A DNA stretch of 64,000 nucleotides, taken from the NCBI GenBank assembly GCA_022447625.1, contig JAKVAX010000010.1, forward strand, positions 47,563-111,562. Reading direction: 5' to 3'. The first letter of the stretch is position 1. The number at the start of each line of letters is the position of its first letter. A model generated the notes under the pieces. The model did not search any database. It saw only the letters and a list, made by a program, of their open reading frames with translations, and had not been told where the DNA came from. The translations under genes and the position numbers were made by a program. This DNA comes from Flavobacteriales bacterium (lineage in GTDB: Bacteria > Bacteroidota > Bacteroidia > Flavobacteriales_D > Sanyastnellaceae). Shown one piece after another: positions 6,887-16,994 of this stretch.

Positions 6887-8782
6887 TTACTTACCTAGAA
6901 GTTCTACAGAGCGCTTCACGAAGCTGGTCAACTCTTCACCTTTCAATAGGCCAGAGTTCAAGCGAGCTAGATCAGCCAGCTGTTTTACCATGTCCTTTCC
7001 GTCTTCACCTTTTGAGGCCACGCTTTCAATCAACGGGTGGTTCGAATTGATCACCAAGTTGTACTTCTCAGGCATCTGTCCGAACATAGTGAAACCACCA
7101 CCGCCAACGGCTTGTTGTTCTTTCATACGACGCATGAACTCGCTCTGTGTAATCACAATAGGTTGTTCATCAGCACTCATTGCTGCAAAGCTGACGTCGA
7201 AGTTTTCTGTTCCAACCACACCTTCTACGATTGGCTGAAGGTTCTCTTCTTGTTCTTTTGATAGGAGAGAAGGAAGCTCTTCGTCTGTCTCGATCAACTT
7301 CTCAATCGTATCAGCATCTACACGCTTGAACTGAAGTTCATTGTCGTGTTGCTCCAAACGTGAAACCACGTGAGATGCAAGTGGTCCTTCAAGCAAAATC
7401 ACTTCATAACCACGCTCCTCGGCACGGGCGATGCGTTCGTGCTGTCCTTCTTTATCTGCGGCGTACAACACCACGATTTTACCACTCTTGTCCTTTTGGC
7501 TTTCGCCGATGGCAGCCTTCAGCTCTTCAAGTGTGTAATACTTGTCTTTTGTCGATTTGAAAAGGTTGAACGCTTGGCAACGTTCAAAGAACTTCTCATC
7601 TGTCAACATTCCGTACTCAACGAATACCTTCAAGCTATCCCATTTCGACTCAAAGTCTTCACGGTCAGCGTTAAACATTGATTTGAGTTTGTCAGCTACC
7701 TTCTTTGAGATGTGCGAAGAAATCTTCTTCACATTAGCATCTTCTTGCAGGTAAGAACGGGAAACGTTCAATGGAATGTCTGGTGAGTCAATCACCCCGT
7801 GCAGCAGCGTCAAGAAGTCAGGAACGATATTCTCCACATTGTCTGTAATGAATACCTGGTTTGAGTAGAGGTGAATCTTGTTGCGTTGCAACTCTACATT
7901 CTGCTTTAACTCAGGGAAGTAGAGGATCCCTGTCAAGTTGAATGGGTAATCAACATTTAGATGAATATTGAACAGCGGGTCGTCGAAGTTCATTGGGTAG
8001 AGCTCCTGGTAGAACTGCTGGTACTCTTCGTCAGTGAGGTCTACTGGCTTTTTCGTCCAAGCTGGCTCGGTATTGTTGACCGTGTTCTGAACTTCGCGAG
8101 AGATCTTCTTTACGTTGCCTTCTTCGTCTGTAGCTCCTTCAGGATCGTCAATGGTCTCTATTTTCGTGCCAAATACGATCGGCACTGGCATGAACTTACA
8201 GTACTTGTTGAGAATGCCGCTGATGCGTTCCTCTTCCAAGAATTCTTTCGAGTCTTCCGCGATGTGGAGTACGATGTCTGTACCCTTTGTCTTCTTCGCA
8301 GTTTCTTCCATGGTGTAGTTAGGAGAACCGTCACATTCCCAGCGTACTGCTGTGGAGTTCGGCTGTTGTGAACGACTAAAGATCTCCACTTTCTCTGCCA
8401 CCATGAAGGCAGAGTAGAAACCGAGACCAAAGTGCCCAATGATGGTATTCTTGGCTTCGGTGTCTTTGTATTTGTTGACGAATTCCTCAGCGCCTGAGAA
8501 GGCAATCTGATTGATGTACTTGTCAACTTCGTCAGCTGTCATCCCGATACCGTTATCACGAATGGTCAGCGTTCCTTTATCTTGATCTAAGATCACTTCC
8601 ACCTTCAATTTCGAAGGATCTGTTTTCAATTCTCCAACGTGCTTCAATGTCTTTACCTTCTGCGAGGCGTCAACAGCGTTGGAAACAAGTTCACGCAAGA
8701 AGATCTCATGATCAGAGTAGAGGAACTTCTTGATAATCGGGAAAATGTTCTCGGTTTGTACGTTAATACTTCCGGTTTGCAT
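6887..8782 (-). CDS. htpG: molecular chaperone HtpG (Hsp90)
   Basis: A 631-aa cytosolic ATP-dependent chaperone. The N-terminal GHKL ATPase domain shows FLRELVSNAVDASQK, IRDNGIGMT and GHFGLGFYSAFMVAEKVE; the middle domain shows GILYFPE and the conserved NVSRSYLQEDANVKKI segment; the C-terminal dimerisation part ends about residue 630. Length is normal for bacterial HtpG. It stands alone between lemA and tamB, all on the minus strand. No obvious heat-shock promoter was recognised upstream of 8782. Confidence 0.97.
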   Translation of the reverse strand: MQTGSINVQTENIFPIIKKFLYSDHEIFLRELVSNAVDASQKVKTLKHVGELKTDPSKLKVEVILDQDKGTLTIRDNGIGMTADEVDKYINQIAFSGAEEFVNKYKDTEAKNTIIGHFGLGFYSAFMVAEKVEIFSRSQQPNSTAVRWECDGSPNYTMEETAKKTKGTDIVLHIAEDSKEFLEEERISGILNKYCKFMPVPIVFGTKIETIDDPEGATDEEGNVKKISREVQNTVNNTEPAWTKKPVDLTDEEYQQFYQELYPMNFDDPLFNIHLNVDYPFNLTGILYFPELKQNVELQRNKIHLYSNQVFITDNVENIVPDFLTLLHGVIDSPDIPLNVSRSYLQEDANVKKISSHISKKVADKLKSMFNADREDFESKWDSLKVFVEYGMLTDEKFFERCQAFNLFKSTKDKYYTLEELKAAIGESQKDKSGKIVVLYAADKEGQHERIARAEERGYEVILLEGPLASHVVSRLEQHDNELQFKRVDADTIEKLIETDEELPSLLSKEQEENLQPIVEGVVGTENFDVSFAAMSADEQPIVITQSEFMRRMKEQQAVGGGGFTMFGQMPEKYNLVINSNHPLIESVASKGEDGKDMVKQLADLARLNSGLLKGEELTSFVKRSVELLGK

Positions 8783-8910
8783 GGTTTAATCTCTTTTGTT
8801 GTTTGTTTCGCCTAACGGCGGAATGAACCACTCATACCATATCAAAGTACAGACCAATTCAAGATGTCACGGTTTGGGCTGTCGTTTTGGCAGAAATGAG
8901 GAAAGAATTT

Positions 8911-9016
8911 CCGGCGTCCAGCGTCCGGCTTCCGGATTGGGGGCGTTGTAATGAGAAGGGAGATGTTTGGGTTTTGAACCACAAACAGCAAAAAAAACGG
9001 ACGCCGGACGCCGGAA
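8911..9016. repeat. facing 7-nt-period repeat arrays between tamB and htpG
   Basis: Left array 8911-8938 reads in steps of seven (CCGGCGTCC AGCGTCC GGCTTCC); right array 8999-9014 reads GGACGCC GGACGCC GG. The arms 8911-8926 and 8999-9014 are inverted copies with one mismatch, separated by 72 nt. The right arm ends 5 bp from the tamB stop. The rest of the 237-bp gap shows nothing else. Confidence 0.75.
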
Positions 9017-9019
9017 AAG

Positions 9020-12000
9020 CTACTGTTCTAGCCTAAACAGTTCATCCAAACTGTTAAATTCCTGCTGATACACCACCCCAAGTCCCTGGGTGTAGTTACT
9101 CTGCTGCGTGTTGGCGATGTCGAATTGGTTCGACTGGTTGTAAACGATGACACGGATTTTGCCATCTTGAGTGACTTTGTATTCGATGCGGAGGTCACCA
9201 ATCAGCGAGTTAGGGTTTTCGCCTGCGGCGGAATTTTGAGCGGTCGCAACTCCGAAGTTCCCACTTACGAGCAGGCGGTCGTTGAAGAGTTGTGTAGAAA
9301 GGGCTACAGCCAATTCTTCGTTCGAGATTTCATCACCAGGAGAGTAATTCACCCCGATATCAAAGTCATCGGAGATTTGACTTAGCCAGTTCGACAGTTG
9401 AGATGTCAGAAGCTCTGTTGAGTTTTCAGCGATACCCAGGCTAGTGTTGGTCTTAGCCACTTCAGGAGGAGAGATGAAACGTCGAAGAACCAAAAGAGCG
9501 AAGGCCTGGCGATTCATTTCTTGCTCAGTGCTGATGGCTGACTCAACGCGCGCTTGGGTAATCTCATCGGATGAAGGAAGCTCAATGTCAAAATTGATGC
9601 CCGGTGACAAGAGCTTTCCGTCTAGGTTCATCGTGAGGTCTACCGGAACGCGTTGACGGTATTGATCCGTTTCGTCAGGGACAAGGTCATAGAGCGAAGT
9701 GTGCAATTTGTATACCGCCTGAAGGTCGATATCTGCCGCCAATGGATCACCAAACCATGAGATTCTACCACCGGGTTCTACCAAGAATTCTTTGTTAATC
9801 AGATTCTTAAGAGTGAATAGGTATTTACCCTGCACTACTTCAATATCTCCATACATATTGAAGGTACTCAGATTGTTGATGGCCATATTGATATGCCCTT
9901 GTCCTCGGCCTGAAATTTCATCTCCAACGAGTTCATCGAAAATGATTCTAAACTTCGCCTCAGGAGTAATATCTAGTTCGAAGTTCATAGATATACCCGA
10001 TAGATCAAGAGCTTCCTCTTCCACTTCTTCGGCGTCTGGATCAACGAAAGTGATAAAGTCTTCGAAGGTAACTTCTTCAGAACCTCCGAGTGGAAGCGCG
10101 AGGGTAGTTCCTTCTTCACTGCGGGCGTTGATATCTATCTCAAGGTTGTCTTGTTCTCCGTAGACGCTAACGAATCCTGTGGTCAATGCACGGCCAAAGT
10201 ATAGGCTGTTATCTTCTTCTGAGGTATTCAAAACCAGGAAGGGTTCGATCGACATGTCAAGGAAGATGTCTAAATTCCATCGTGCGAAGTTCTGGTGTTG
10301 GATGGTGCCTGCCATGAAGGCTTCAGCCCCATTCTCATCAGTCACAGGAAAATCGAGCCAGAATTCAGTAGGGAAGACCTGTGCTCGGTTGTTGAAGTAA
10401 TAGCGTGTGTTTAAGTAATCAACCATTGCGCTAGCGCCGTCAAACTCCAGCGCTCCCTCAAGCTTCGGTTCATCTACACGTCCAGTAATATCAATCTCTC
10501 CCGAGATATTTCCTTTCAAATCGCTGATGCCTTCAGTGATGAAAGCATTGAGAAACTCCAGTGGTTGAGATTGGAGTGTACAGGTCACGTCTAACGGTGA
10601 AGTTTTGTTGTCTGGATAGTAGAAGCCTCCGAATTGGAGTGTTTTGATATCATCACGCTCTAATTCACCACCTACTCGCAGTCTTCGCTCTGACGGAACC
10701 CACGCAGATTCTGTGCAGATATCACCAATGAAGTAGTCATTAATGGTGTAGTCAAGCACCGTCAAATCGCTAGAAATATAGGTGTTATCATAGAGGTCAC
10801 GCATTGATAGCGTTCCTGAGAATTGTCCTGATTGCTCTACACCACTTGGTCTGGTCAAGGCATTGAAGTAAGCGAGTTCTACGCCTTGCAGAGCAAGCTC
10901 TAGCTTCTCATCTTCGTCAAGATCGATCACCCCTTCAGCTTTCGCAAAAGCATTATCACTGGATAGGTTGAATCCTCTGATGTCAATGCGTTTATCAACG
11001 ACGGCGATAGTCGTGGTGTCTCGAAGCTCCCACGCTCTATGGTCAAACCACAAAGTAGCAGCGTCTAAACGATTGTAGATATCGTTGTTGGCGTGAACTA
11101 CAGACATGCCCATGATGTCTCCTCGAATCAGATCGTCTTCAGCCCCCCAGATAAGGTTGGTGTAGATTGTATCTGCGTCGTTTCGTACATCTACACTTAG
11201 ATCTTCGAGTCTTGTGGATCCATAATTGAAACCATCGGTAAGTAGAGAGACGTAGATGGACTCATCAGGATGAGAAATATCGAGTGTCACAGTGTCGACC
11301 GCATAATCCAAGTATTGGACGTGATCAGAGGTGAAAGTTGCTTCGAATTCGTCGGTTTGATCATTCATTAATAGGCTGAAGCGCGTTCCGTCAGCGAGGT
11401 GGAGCTCAGGGATGAACACATCTGAGACTAATTCAAAGTTGTGAATATCAAGTGTAAGTGAGAAATCTTCCTTCCCACGTACTATGTCTTCCATCGGGTC
11501 AACGTGGGGAATGATGTCTGCAACAATTTGCTGTGCTCCTGATGCTAAGCCCTTGAAATCGAACTTGCCTTCTAGTTTTCCGCTCGCTACATCTGAATCC
11601 AGTATGAACTTCTTCCCAAGCTTACTTTGCTCCATAGTCAAGTCTAGATCAGCAATCGGGTATTCGTTGCGAATTGTGCAGAAGAGGATGTTCTCTCCAG
11701 AGAGGGATCCATTGACGTTATTCAGATTTGACCCTTCACCTTTAATGCGGAAGTCACCGCTTAACGAAGTGTAATCCGTGAGTTCTACTAGATTGAGCTC
11801 AACGGGGTTCAAGTGTGTAATGGAAGTATAGAAATCCATTTTTGGAATGGCGCTACCAAAGTCAACAAGACCGTCAAAAGCAAGCTGGGCATTGTCGTCA
11901 CTAACGAGAAGCTCTCCGTTGAAGAAGCCTTGGCGGAAGGTTCCAGTAGTCATAACATTCCGATAGGGATAGTCTAACACATCGAGCTCAGCGATTTTAC

Positions 12001-13384
12001 CGTCAATGCGTGCATCAAGATCGTATCGGGTTAAGCCGATCCCTTCAATCTTAAAGTCTGATGTCAGTTTGCCTAACTCAGGAGAATTGTAGAAACGTTC
12101 CAAATCAAACTGATCAGTAGAGAGACTTCCCTTGTAGGCGAAGGTCTCACCTGATTCAAGGAACTCGATATCTGAATTTACTGACCCTATCGCTGTGTTG
12201 AGCTCACCAAAGGCTACGAAGTCAGTTAAGAAGCCAGTGAACTTACCTGTGAAGGAGATCGTTCCCAACTGTTGAAAGTTGTTCGGTGTCTGAATGCTTC
12301 TATCAGAAGAGAAGGGAAAAAGTGGAATTTGATCTAACTCAGACTTCACACTTTGAACTTCTTTGACCGTGAGATCTATAAATGTCTGGTCGATCTCAGG
12401 CAAACCTGCCAAGTCAACGTTTCCTTTGAACCAAGTGTTGTCATCGATTCCGATAAATAGATTTCGTCCTTTCAAGTTCGATACGCGTCCACGTACCAAA
12501 CCTTCAAATTCAATGGAACGATCAAGACCAGCTAACTCTGTGGTGAAGTAAGCAATGTCAGCGAAGTGAACAGTTGATCGATCGAACTTGCCGCGCATTT
12601 TTACTCGATGATTAAAGTCGCTGTAATGAGACCATTCTTTAGCGACCAATTTATACGAGCCATGGATAGATGAGCGTGGTGTATTCAAGGTCATACGATC
12701 AATGCGAAGGGTGTCTTCCCGCATCCTAAAATGACCTTTGAGGAGGTCTAGATCAAATCCAGACTGTTCAATAAAGGTCAGCTTGTTAATGTCTGCATTA
12801 ATGCCTAAACTATCAAATTCGAAGGAGGTGATTTTGGCTGATATATTATTGATAACCACATGATTAAAATCAATAAGCGAATCTATTGATTCAAAGTTGT
12901 AGTCGTGGAAGCTAAAGTGAGTTCTTTCGAGTTGAAAGTCACTCACTTTGATAACGGGAGTGGTGGAGGGGTCACTCGATTCCGCGCTAGCGAAATAGTC
13001 AAGGAGAGGATCAAGATTGGTGAGGCTATCACCCTCTAAAATGGTTAGGTGAAAGTGGGCACTTTCGAGCTGGATACTGTGTGCTTCGATCTCACCCTCA
13101 AGGTATTTTGATCCAAGCGCACCCACCGCTATTTCATCAGCACTCAGGAGAGTATCTCCTGCAAGGTCAAAGCAAATGATGTCGTCGAATATAAACTCTA
13201 CAGGGTAGCGAACATCTACATGACCGATTTCCATTTCAAACCCGGTTTCTTCGCTGAGTTTGTTTGTGACCTGTCCGATAATCCATGTTTGGACTGGAGG
13301 AAGCTGGATAAGAATCCACAGCAAAACGACCAGCACAAGCAGGCCTAACGCTAGGTTGCGGAGTATTTTCCAGAGTCTCTTCAC
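9020..13384 (-). CDS. tamB: TamB family translocation/assembly module protein
   Basis: A 1454-aa protein with one N-terminal membrane anchor (LALGLLVLVVLLWILIQLPP) followed by a very long region of repetitive beta-rich sequence (AsmA/TamB-like beta-taco) and a C-terminal DUF490 (TamB) domain with the typical LLSPGINFDIELPSSDEITQ and SNWLSQISDDFDIGVNYSPG regions. TamB spans the periplasm and moves phospholipid and aids outer-membrane protein assembly. Start is GTG 13384. A TAnCTTCG-like box (13392-13399) lies 7 nt upstream. The gene follows tsaD on the same strand with a 104-bp gap. It ends with TAG next to a repeat array. Confidence 0.9.
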   Translation of the reverse strand: MKRLWKILRNLALGLLVLVVLLWILIQLPPVQTWIIGQVTNKLSEETGFEMEIGHVDVRYPVEFIFDDIICFDLAGDTLLSADEIAVGALGSKYLEGEIEAHSIQLESAHFHLTILEGDSLTNLDPLLDYFASAESSDPSTTPVIKVSDFQLERTHFSFHDYNFESIDSLIDFNHVVINNISAKITSFEFDSLGINADINKLTFIEQSGFDLDLLKGHFRMREDTLRIDRMTLNTPRSSIHGSYKLVAKEWSHYSDFNHRVKMRGKFDRSTVHFADIAYFTTELAGLDRSIEFEGLVRGRVSNLKGRNLFIGIDDNTWFKGNVDLAGLPEIDQTFIDLTVKEVQSVKSELDQIPLFPFSSDRSIQTPNNFQQLGTISFTGKFTGFLTDFVAFGELNTAIGSVNSDIEFLESGETFAYKGSLSTDQFDLERFYNSPELGKLTSDFKIEGIGLTRYDLDARIDGKIAELDVLDYPYRNVMTTGTFRQGFFNGELLVSDDNAQLAFDGLVDFGSAIPKMDFYTSITHLNPVELNLVELTDYTSLSGDFRIKGEGSNLNNVNGSLSGENILFCTIRNEYPIADLDLTMEQSKLGKKFILDSDVASGKLEGKFDFKGLASGAQQIVADIIPHVDPMEDIVRGKEDFSLTLDIHNFELVSDVFIPELHLADGTRFSLLMNDQTDEFEATFTSDHVQYLDYAVDTVTLDISHPDESIYVSLLTDGFNYGSTRLEDLSVDVRNDADTIYTNLIWGAEDDLIRGDIMGMSVVHANNDIYNRLDAATLWFDHRAWELRDTTTIAVVDKRIDIRGFNLSSDNAFAKAEGVIDLDEDEKLELALQGVELAYFNALTRPSGVEQSGQFSGTLSMRDLYDNTYISSDLTVLDYTINDYFIGDICTESAWVPSERRLRVGGELERDDIKTLQFGGFYYPDNKTSPLDVTCTLQSQPLEFLNAFITEGISDLKGNISGEIDITGRVDEPKLEGALEFDGASAMVDYLNTRYYFNNRAQVFPTEFWLDFPVTDENGAEAFMAGTIQHQNFARWNLDIFLDMSIEPFLVLNTSEEDNSLYFGRALTTGFVSVYGEQDNLEIDINARSEEGTTLALPLGGSEEVTFEDFITFVDPDAEEVEEEALDLSGISMNFELDITPEAKFRIIFDELVGDEISGRGQGHINMAINNLSTFNMYGDIEVVQGKYLFTLKNLINKEFLVEPGGRISWFGDPLAADIDLQAVYKLHTSLYDLVPDETDQYRQRVPVDLTMNLDGKLLSPGINFDIELPSSDEITQARVESAISTEQEMNRQAFALLVLRRFISPPEVAKTNTSLGIAENSTELLTSQLSNWLSQISDDFDIGVNYSPGDEISNEELAVALSTQLFNDRLLVSGNFGVATAQNSAAGENPNSLIGDLRIEYKVTQDGKIRVIVYNQSNQFDIANTQQSNYTQGLGVVYQQEFNSLDELFRLEQ
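12980..12993 (-). repeat. 14-bp dispersed motif, exact copy
   Basis: On the minus strand TCGCTAGCGCGGAA, inside tamB, read as Phe-Ala-Ser-Ala-Glu-Ser. Confidence 0.8.
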
Positions 13385-13488
13385 GATTTGACGAAGTTAC
13401 TTGTTTCTACAAGGGTGAACGGGGAAAGTAGGCCAACTAACTACAAGTCACCTGTTAATGATTCTTACATGCAAGATTCTGGCCAGAG

Positions 13489-14502
13489 TTAGAAAGCCCA
13501 GCGGGCAGTTGGGGCATTCCCTAACTCGCCGTATTTCTCGGCTAGAAATAGCTGGAGTCCGGCAATGCCAATCATGGCCGCATTGTCTGTGCAGTAGCTG
13601 AAGTCGGGGATAAAGGTCTTCCAGCTGTTTTCGTCTCCCAATTCCTGGAAACGTTGGCGCAATTCACTGTTTGCACTCACACCACCCGCGAGGGCGAGCG
13701 TAGAGATCTGTTGTTGCTCAGCTGCTTGTTTGAGGCGATTGAGGAGGATTGAGACAATCGTGTACTGTACAGAAGCGCAAATGTCGGCTATGTTCTCATT
13801 CACAAAATCGGGCTCTTCCTTAACGGCATCTCGAAGAAAGTAGAGCACAGCTGTCTTCAAACCGCTAAAGCTGAAGTTGAGCCCGTCAGTCTTCGGATGC
13901 GAGAACTTAAAGCGCAATGGATCTCCATCTTTGGCGTGCTTGTCGATCAATGGCCCACCTGGATAAGGCAGTCCCATGATCTTGGCAATTTTATCGAAAG
14001 CCTCTCCAGCTGCGTCATCTATGGTTTCTCCGATGACTTCCATTTGAGTGGTTTCACGCACAACCACCAGTTGGGTATGTCCGCCACTCACCGTTAAACA
14101 TAGCATTGGAAGTTCAGGAAGCGGAGCGTTCCCATCGTCGATAAAGTGAGCCAGAATATGCGCATGCATGTGATGCACTTCAAGCAGTGGAATATCAAGC
14201 GCCAATGCTAAACTTTTTGCAAAGGAAGCTCCCACGAGCAAGGATCCAAGAAGGCCTGGCCCTCGGGTGTAAGCAATGGCATCAAGCTTATTCTTGTTCA
14301 CTCCTGCCTTGATCAACGCAGCATTTACGACGGGGAGAATATGCTTCTGATGCTCTCGACTGGCCAATTCAGGTACCACTCCGCCATAGAGTTCATGTAC
14401 TTCTTGGTTGGCCACCACGTTGCTCATCACTTCGTTTCCGCGTAAAACGGCGGCAGAGGTATCATCACAACTAGATTCAATGGCGAGAATAAGCGGTTGC
14501 AT
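13489..14502 (-). CDS. tsaD: tRNA N6-adenosine threonylcarbamoyltransferase
   Basis: TsaD transfers the threonylcarbamoyl group to A37 of ANN-decoding tRNAs, acting with TsaB and TsaE. The 337-aa protein starts with the ASKHA nucleotide-binding segment (ILAIESSCDDTSAAVL), contains ELASREHQKH and the metal-binding His pair H111/H115 in VHHMHAHILAHF, YTRGPGLLGSLLVG, and the late GGVSANSELR and CTDNAAMIG motifs. Full length. The ATG follows a TATCTTTG promoter box by only four nucleotides, so the transcript may be leaderless. Confidence 0.97.
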   Translation of the reverse strand: MQPLILAIESSCDDTSAAVLRGNEVMSNVVANQEVHELYGGVVPELASREHQKHILPVVNAALIKAGVNKNKLDAIAYTRGPGLLGSLLVGASFAKSLALALDIPLLEVHHMHAHILAHFIDDGNAPLPELPMLCLTVSGGHTQLVVVRETTQMEVIGETIDDAAGEAFDKIAKIMGLPYPGGPLIDKHAKDGDPLRFKFSHPKTDGLNFSFSGLKTAVLYFLRDAVKEEPDFVNENIADICASVQYTIVSILLNRLKQAAEQQQISTLALAGGVSANSELRQRFQELGDENSWKTFIPDFSYCTDNAAMIGIAGLQLFLAEKYGELGNAPTARWAF

Positions 14503-14506
14503 GGCG

Positions 14507-14514
14507 CAAAGATA
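14507..14514 (-). promoter_or_regulatory. -7 box of tsaD
   Basis: TATCTTTG on the minus strand, an exact TAnnTTTG Bacteroidota -7 element, four nucleotides (CGCC) before the tsaD ATG. Confidence 0.7.
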
Positions 14515-14700
14515 GATTTATGCGTGCTAATGGGCGAAATGGCTCTAGGACGGGTCAAGATTCGATGAGTATGACGAAGAATTTGGGTGATAACTCATAC
14601 GCGACATGTTCGTACGAAGTGATTGATCAAGACGACTTTATTCTCTAGACTGGGGTGTTTGGATTCTCGAAAGGGGAGTGTGTCTCGTTTGGGTTGGAAG

Positions 14701-14732
14701 AATAAAAAAATGGGAGCTTGCACCCCCATTTC
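14701..14732 (-). terminator. rho-independent terminator of the AHSA1 gene
   Basis: On the minus strand AAATGGG and CCCATTT form a stem followed by TTTTTATTC. It lies just after the stop of the AHSA1-like gene. The remaining stretch from here to tsaD (14503-14700) holds no gene I can support. Confidence 0.8.
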
Positions 14733-14758
14733 CTTGCTTAGTTCAACTCAACTAATCT

Positions 14759-15178
14759 CTATGCTTCACTAAATTCTTCTTCGAGCACAAATTGCTCGAG
14801 TGGTTCCCAGTACGTTTTTCGCCAGGCTTCTGTTAACCAACCATCACATGATTCAGGCACTCCCAGTTGGTTGAGGGAAATACGTGTTCCACCGTTTTCT
14901 AGTCGTTCTAGTGTAAGATCAACGATGGTGTAATGATTCTTCGGGAAACGGCGATGGGTCCAGGCTAGGATGATGCGCTTGTTCTTCATCAATCGGATGA
15001 AATATCCTTGGTGATTGTTATTACAGAACGCGAAGTTTCCACCTTCTCTAGCGTCGATCGTTGCCGACTTGTTTGTAAACGCCGAATGCGTGGTTTCGTC
15101 TAGAAGTAGGTCGTAAATATCTGATGGACTGGCTTTTACTTCGACCACCTGAAAGATGTTTTCCGTCTTTAACTTCAT
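14759..15178 (-). CDS. SRPBCC / AHSA1-like domain protein
   Basis: A 139-aa soluble protein with the START/Bet v1-like fold of the AHSA1 family: an N-terminal strand and helix (VVEVKASPSDIYDLLLDE), the region GGNFAFCNNNHQGYFIRLMKNKRIILAWTHRRFP, then a DLTLERLENGGTRISLNQ strand and a C-terminal helix (WRKTYWEPLEQFV). Members bind small hydrophobic ligands or, in eukaryotes, activate Hsp90; the bacterial role is mostly unknown. It stands alone with its own terminator. No membrane segment or signal peptide. Confidence 0.8.
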   Translation of the reverse strand: MKLKTENIFQVVEVKASPSDIYDLLLDETTHSAFTNKSATIDAREGGNFAFCNNNHQGYFIRLMKNKRIILAWTHRRFPKNHYTIVDLTLERLENGGTRISLNQLGVPESCDGWLTEAWRKTYWEPLEQFVLEEEFSEA

Positions 15179-15316
15179 AATCCAAAGGTTCGATTAGGTC
15201 GAAGTTAGAAAACGATTTCAGGAATAACCAAGAAATAACGTTAAGCTTGTCCACAATTCGATGGGAACATTTTTCAAAGCCACGAATGAGGGGGAAGTGT
15301 GGTTGAATCTTCCTTA

Positions 15317-15446
15317 TTGGTGGACGGTGGACAGAGATCTATTCTTGATCAGTGAAATTTGTGTTAATCAGAAAGGAGACATGTGTACAGACTCGGAAGT
15401 GAACTAAGTAATTGTCTGTTCACAGTCCACAGTCCACTGTCTACCA
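15317..15446. repeat. facing 7-nt-period repeat arrays near the helicase 3' end
   Basis: 15318-15335 reads GGTGGAC GGTGGAC AG in steps of seven; 15416-15446 reads CACAGTC CACAGTC CACTGTC TACC. The two are degenerate inverted copies, about 80 nt apart. The right array ends at the stop codon of the helicase gene. Nothing else recognisable lies in 15179-15447. Confidence 0.7.
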
Positions 15447-15447
15447 T

Positions 15448-16968
15448 TTAATACCCGAAATGGCGTCTCACCGAAGTCTCCAACTTACGTCGGTACTCTT
15501 GTTGAAGCCATGTCAGGTAGCTCTCTGTGGTCTTGGAGATGCAGTAAGAGTAGTGCTTTACGCGGTATTCAATATCTTTCTCTAGGAGTTGAATCAATTC
15601 AAGACCGTCCCAAAGATCTTCACTATTTTCGACCACCATACGCTTGTGATCTTCGATGCAGGCATCAATCACCTCACGTGGACGAGCACCGTCTCTTGTC
15701 AGTTCTACGTACTTCTCTTTTACGTTAAAGGTGCCGATCTCAGAATTCTTGAATTTCTCACGAAGCTCTTTTGGCATTTCGTAAACAAACTCCTTTTCAA
15801 TCTCTTCGTCTGAATACAGACCGTCAATGAATGAGTTAGGCGCTCGGAAGATCTCTTGCCAATTGATATGGCTGTCCCATAATCCGAAACGACGTGCGTT
15901 GTTACCCAAGTCGATGATATGAAAGTCTTTCTTCTTAGGTAGCACACGAGAACCACGTCCGATCATCTGGTGGTACAATGTCAATGACTTTGTGGCGCGG
16001 TTTAGAATCACAGTGCGTACTTCCGGTTCATCAAATCCAGTAGTCAGGATACTTACTGACGAAAGAATCGCATCCGGTTTCTCTCGGAACCATGTCAGGA
16101 TTTCTTCACGTTCCTTTTCAGAGTGCGTGTTGTCAAGGTGCTTACATTCGTAACCCGCCTCGTTAAACAAGGCATTGACTTGCTTTGAGGTATTGATTCC
16201 GTTATTGAAGATCAACGTCTTGGTTCCTTTGGCCTTTTCTTCATAGGCATAGAGTAGCTTCTCTTGCATGAAGTAGTTACCATAGAGTCTCTCTGAAGAC
16301 GAAACCGTGTAGTCACCGTTGATACCCACCTTCAATGAACGAAGGCTTACATCGTAGCTGTAACTATGTGCTTTCGCGAGGAAACCACGTTCAACCAAGC
16401 TCTTGATCGACTCACCCACGATCAACTCATGGTAATTGTCTTTCAAAGGAAGCTTGATATTCGAGCTGAGGGGAGTAGCAGTTACCCCCAGAATGATTTG
16501 GTTCTCGAAGAACTTAAAGAGCTTTCTGAACGAGTTGTAGTGCGCCTCATCGACAATGACCAAGCCGAGGTCTTTCAACAAGATCTTTTCTTCGTTGAGT
16601 CGATTGTTGAGTGTCTCGACCATCGCAACAAAACATAGATGTTCATCTTCGTCAGGTAGGTCTTTGACCTTGCTGTTGATGATTTTGTTGCTAACACCGA
16701 TATCGGCCAACATTTTAGAAGTTTGCCCAAGAAGCTCAATACGGTGCGTCAGGATGAGTACCTTTTTATTCGTTTCTAGAATGAAACGCTTTGCAAGCTC
16801 AGAGAAAATTACCGTCTTCCCACCACCCGTAGGTAACTGGAATGCCAGGTTATAATTTTTAGGGTATTTGCGAAAACGCTCAAAGATCTGTTCGATCGCA
16901 AGTTCCTGATAATCATAAAGTTTCTTTCCTTCTGCTTTTCCAAGCTTTTCGATCAGCGCATTTACCAT
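15448..16968 (-). CDS. superfamily 2 DEAD/DEAH-box helicase
   Basis: The SF2 helicase core is complete: Q/Walker A region YQELAIEQIFERF then LPTGGGKTVIFSELAKRF, DEAH box LVIVDEAHYNSF, motif III GVTATPL, and the C-terminal RecA domain with SSVSILTTGFDEPEVRTVILNRATKSL and motif VI HQMIGRGSRV. It resembles XPB/RAD25-like and type III restriction-type helicases but has no nuclease or modification partner nearby. I place the start at ATG 16968 (MVNALIEKLGKAEG, 506 aa), because a longer frame to 17007 would begin inside the promoter. It is transcribed away from ung. Whether it acts on DNA or RNA is not shown. Confidence 0.87.
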   Translation of the reverse strand: MVNALIEKLGKAEGKKLYDYQELAIEQIFERFRKYPKNYNLAFQLPTGGGKTVIFSELAKRFILETNKKVLILTHRIELLGQTSKMLADIGVSNKIINSKVKDLPDEDEHLCFVAMVETLNNRLNEEKILLKDLGLVIVDEAHYNSFRKLFKFFENQIILGVTATPLSSNIKLPLKDNYHELIVGESIKSLVERGFLAKAHSYSYDVSLRSLKVGINGDYTVSSSERLYGNYFMQEKLLYAYEEKAKGTKTLIFNNGINTSKQVNALFNEAGYECKHLDNTHSEKEREEILTWFREKPDAILSSVSILTTGFDEPEVRTVILNRATKSLTLYHQMIGRGSRVLPKKKDFHIIDLGNNARRFGLWDSHINWQEIFRAPNSFIDGLYSDEEIEKEFVYEMPKELREKFKNSEIGTFNVKEKYVELTRDGARPREVIDACIEDHKRMVVENSEDLWDGLELIQLLEKDIEYRVKHYSYCISKTTESYLTWLQQEYRRKLETSVRRHFGY

Positions 16969-16994
16969 TCTGGTCCTCGAAAAAAGTTGATTTG

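Noticed and set aside
8814..8825. CTAACGGCGGAA in gaps and genes (8814, 30957, 34498)
   Set aside because: Looks related to the 14-bp word but the spacing inside differs; three copies are too few to call.
10428..10437. GCGCTAGCGC in tamB and other bare GCTAGC sites (2368, 4735, 21435, 33621, 43660)
   Set aside because: Only the core matches and the CGGAA end is missing, so they are not counted as copies of the word.
14563..14649. Short open frame of about 27 codons between tsaD and the AHSA1 gene
   Set aside because: No promoter, no hydrophobic or other pattern, too short to separate from chance.
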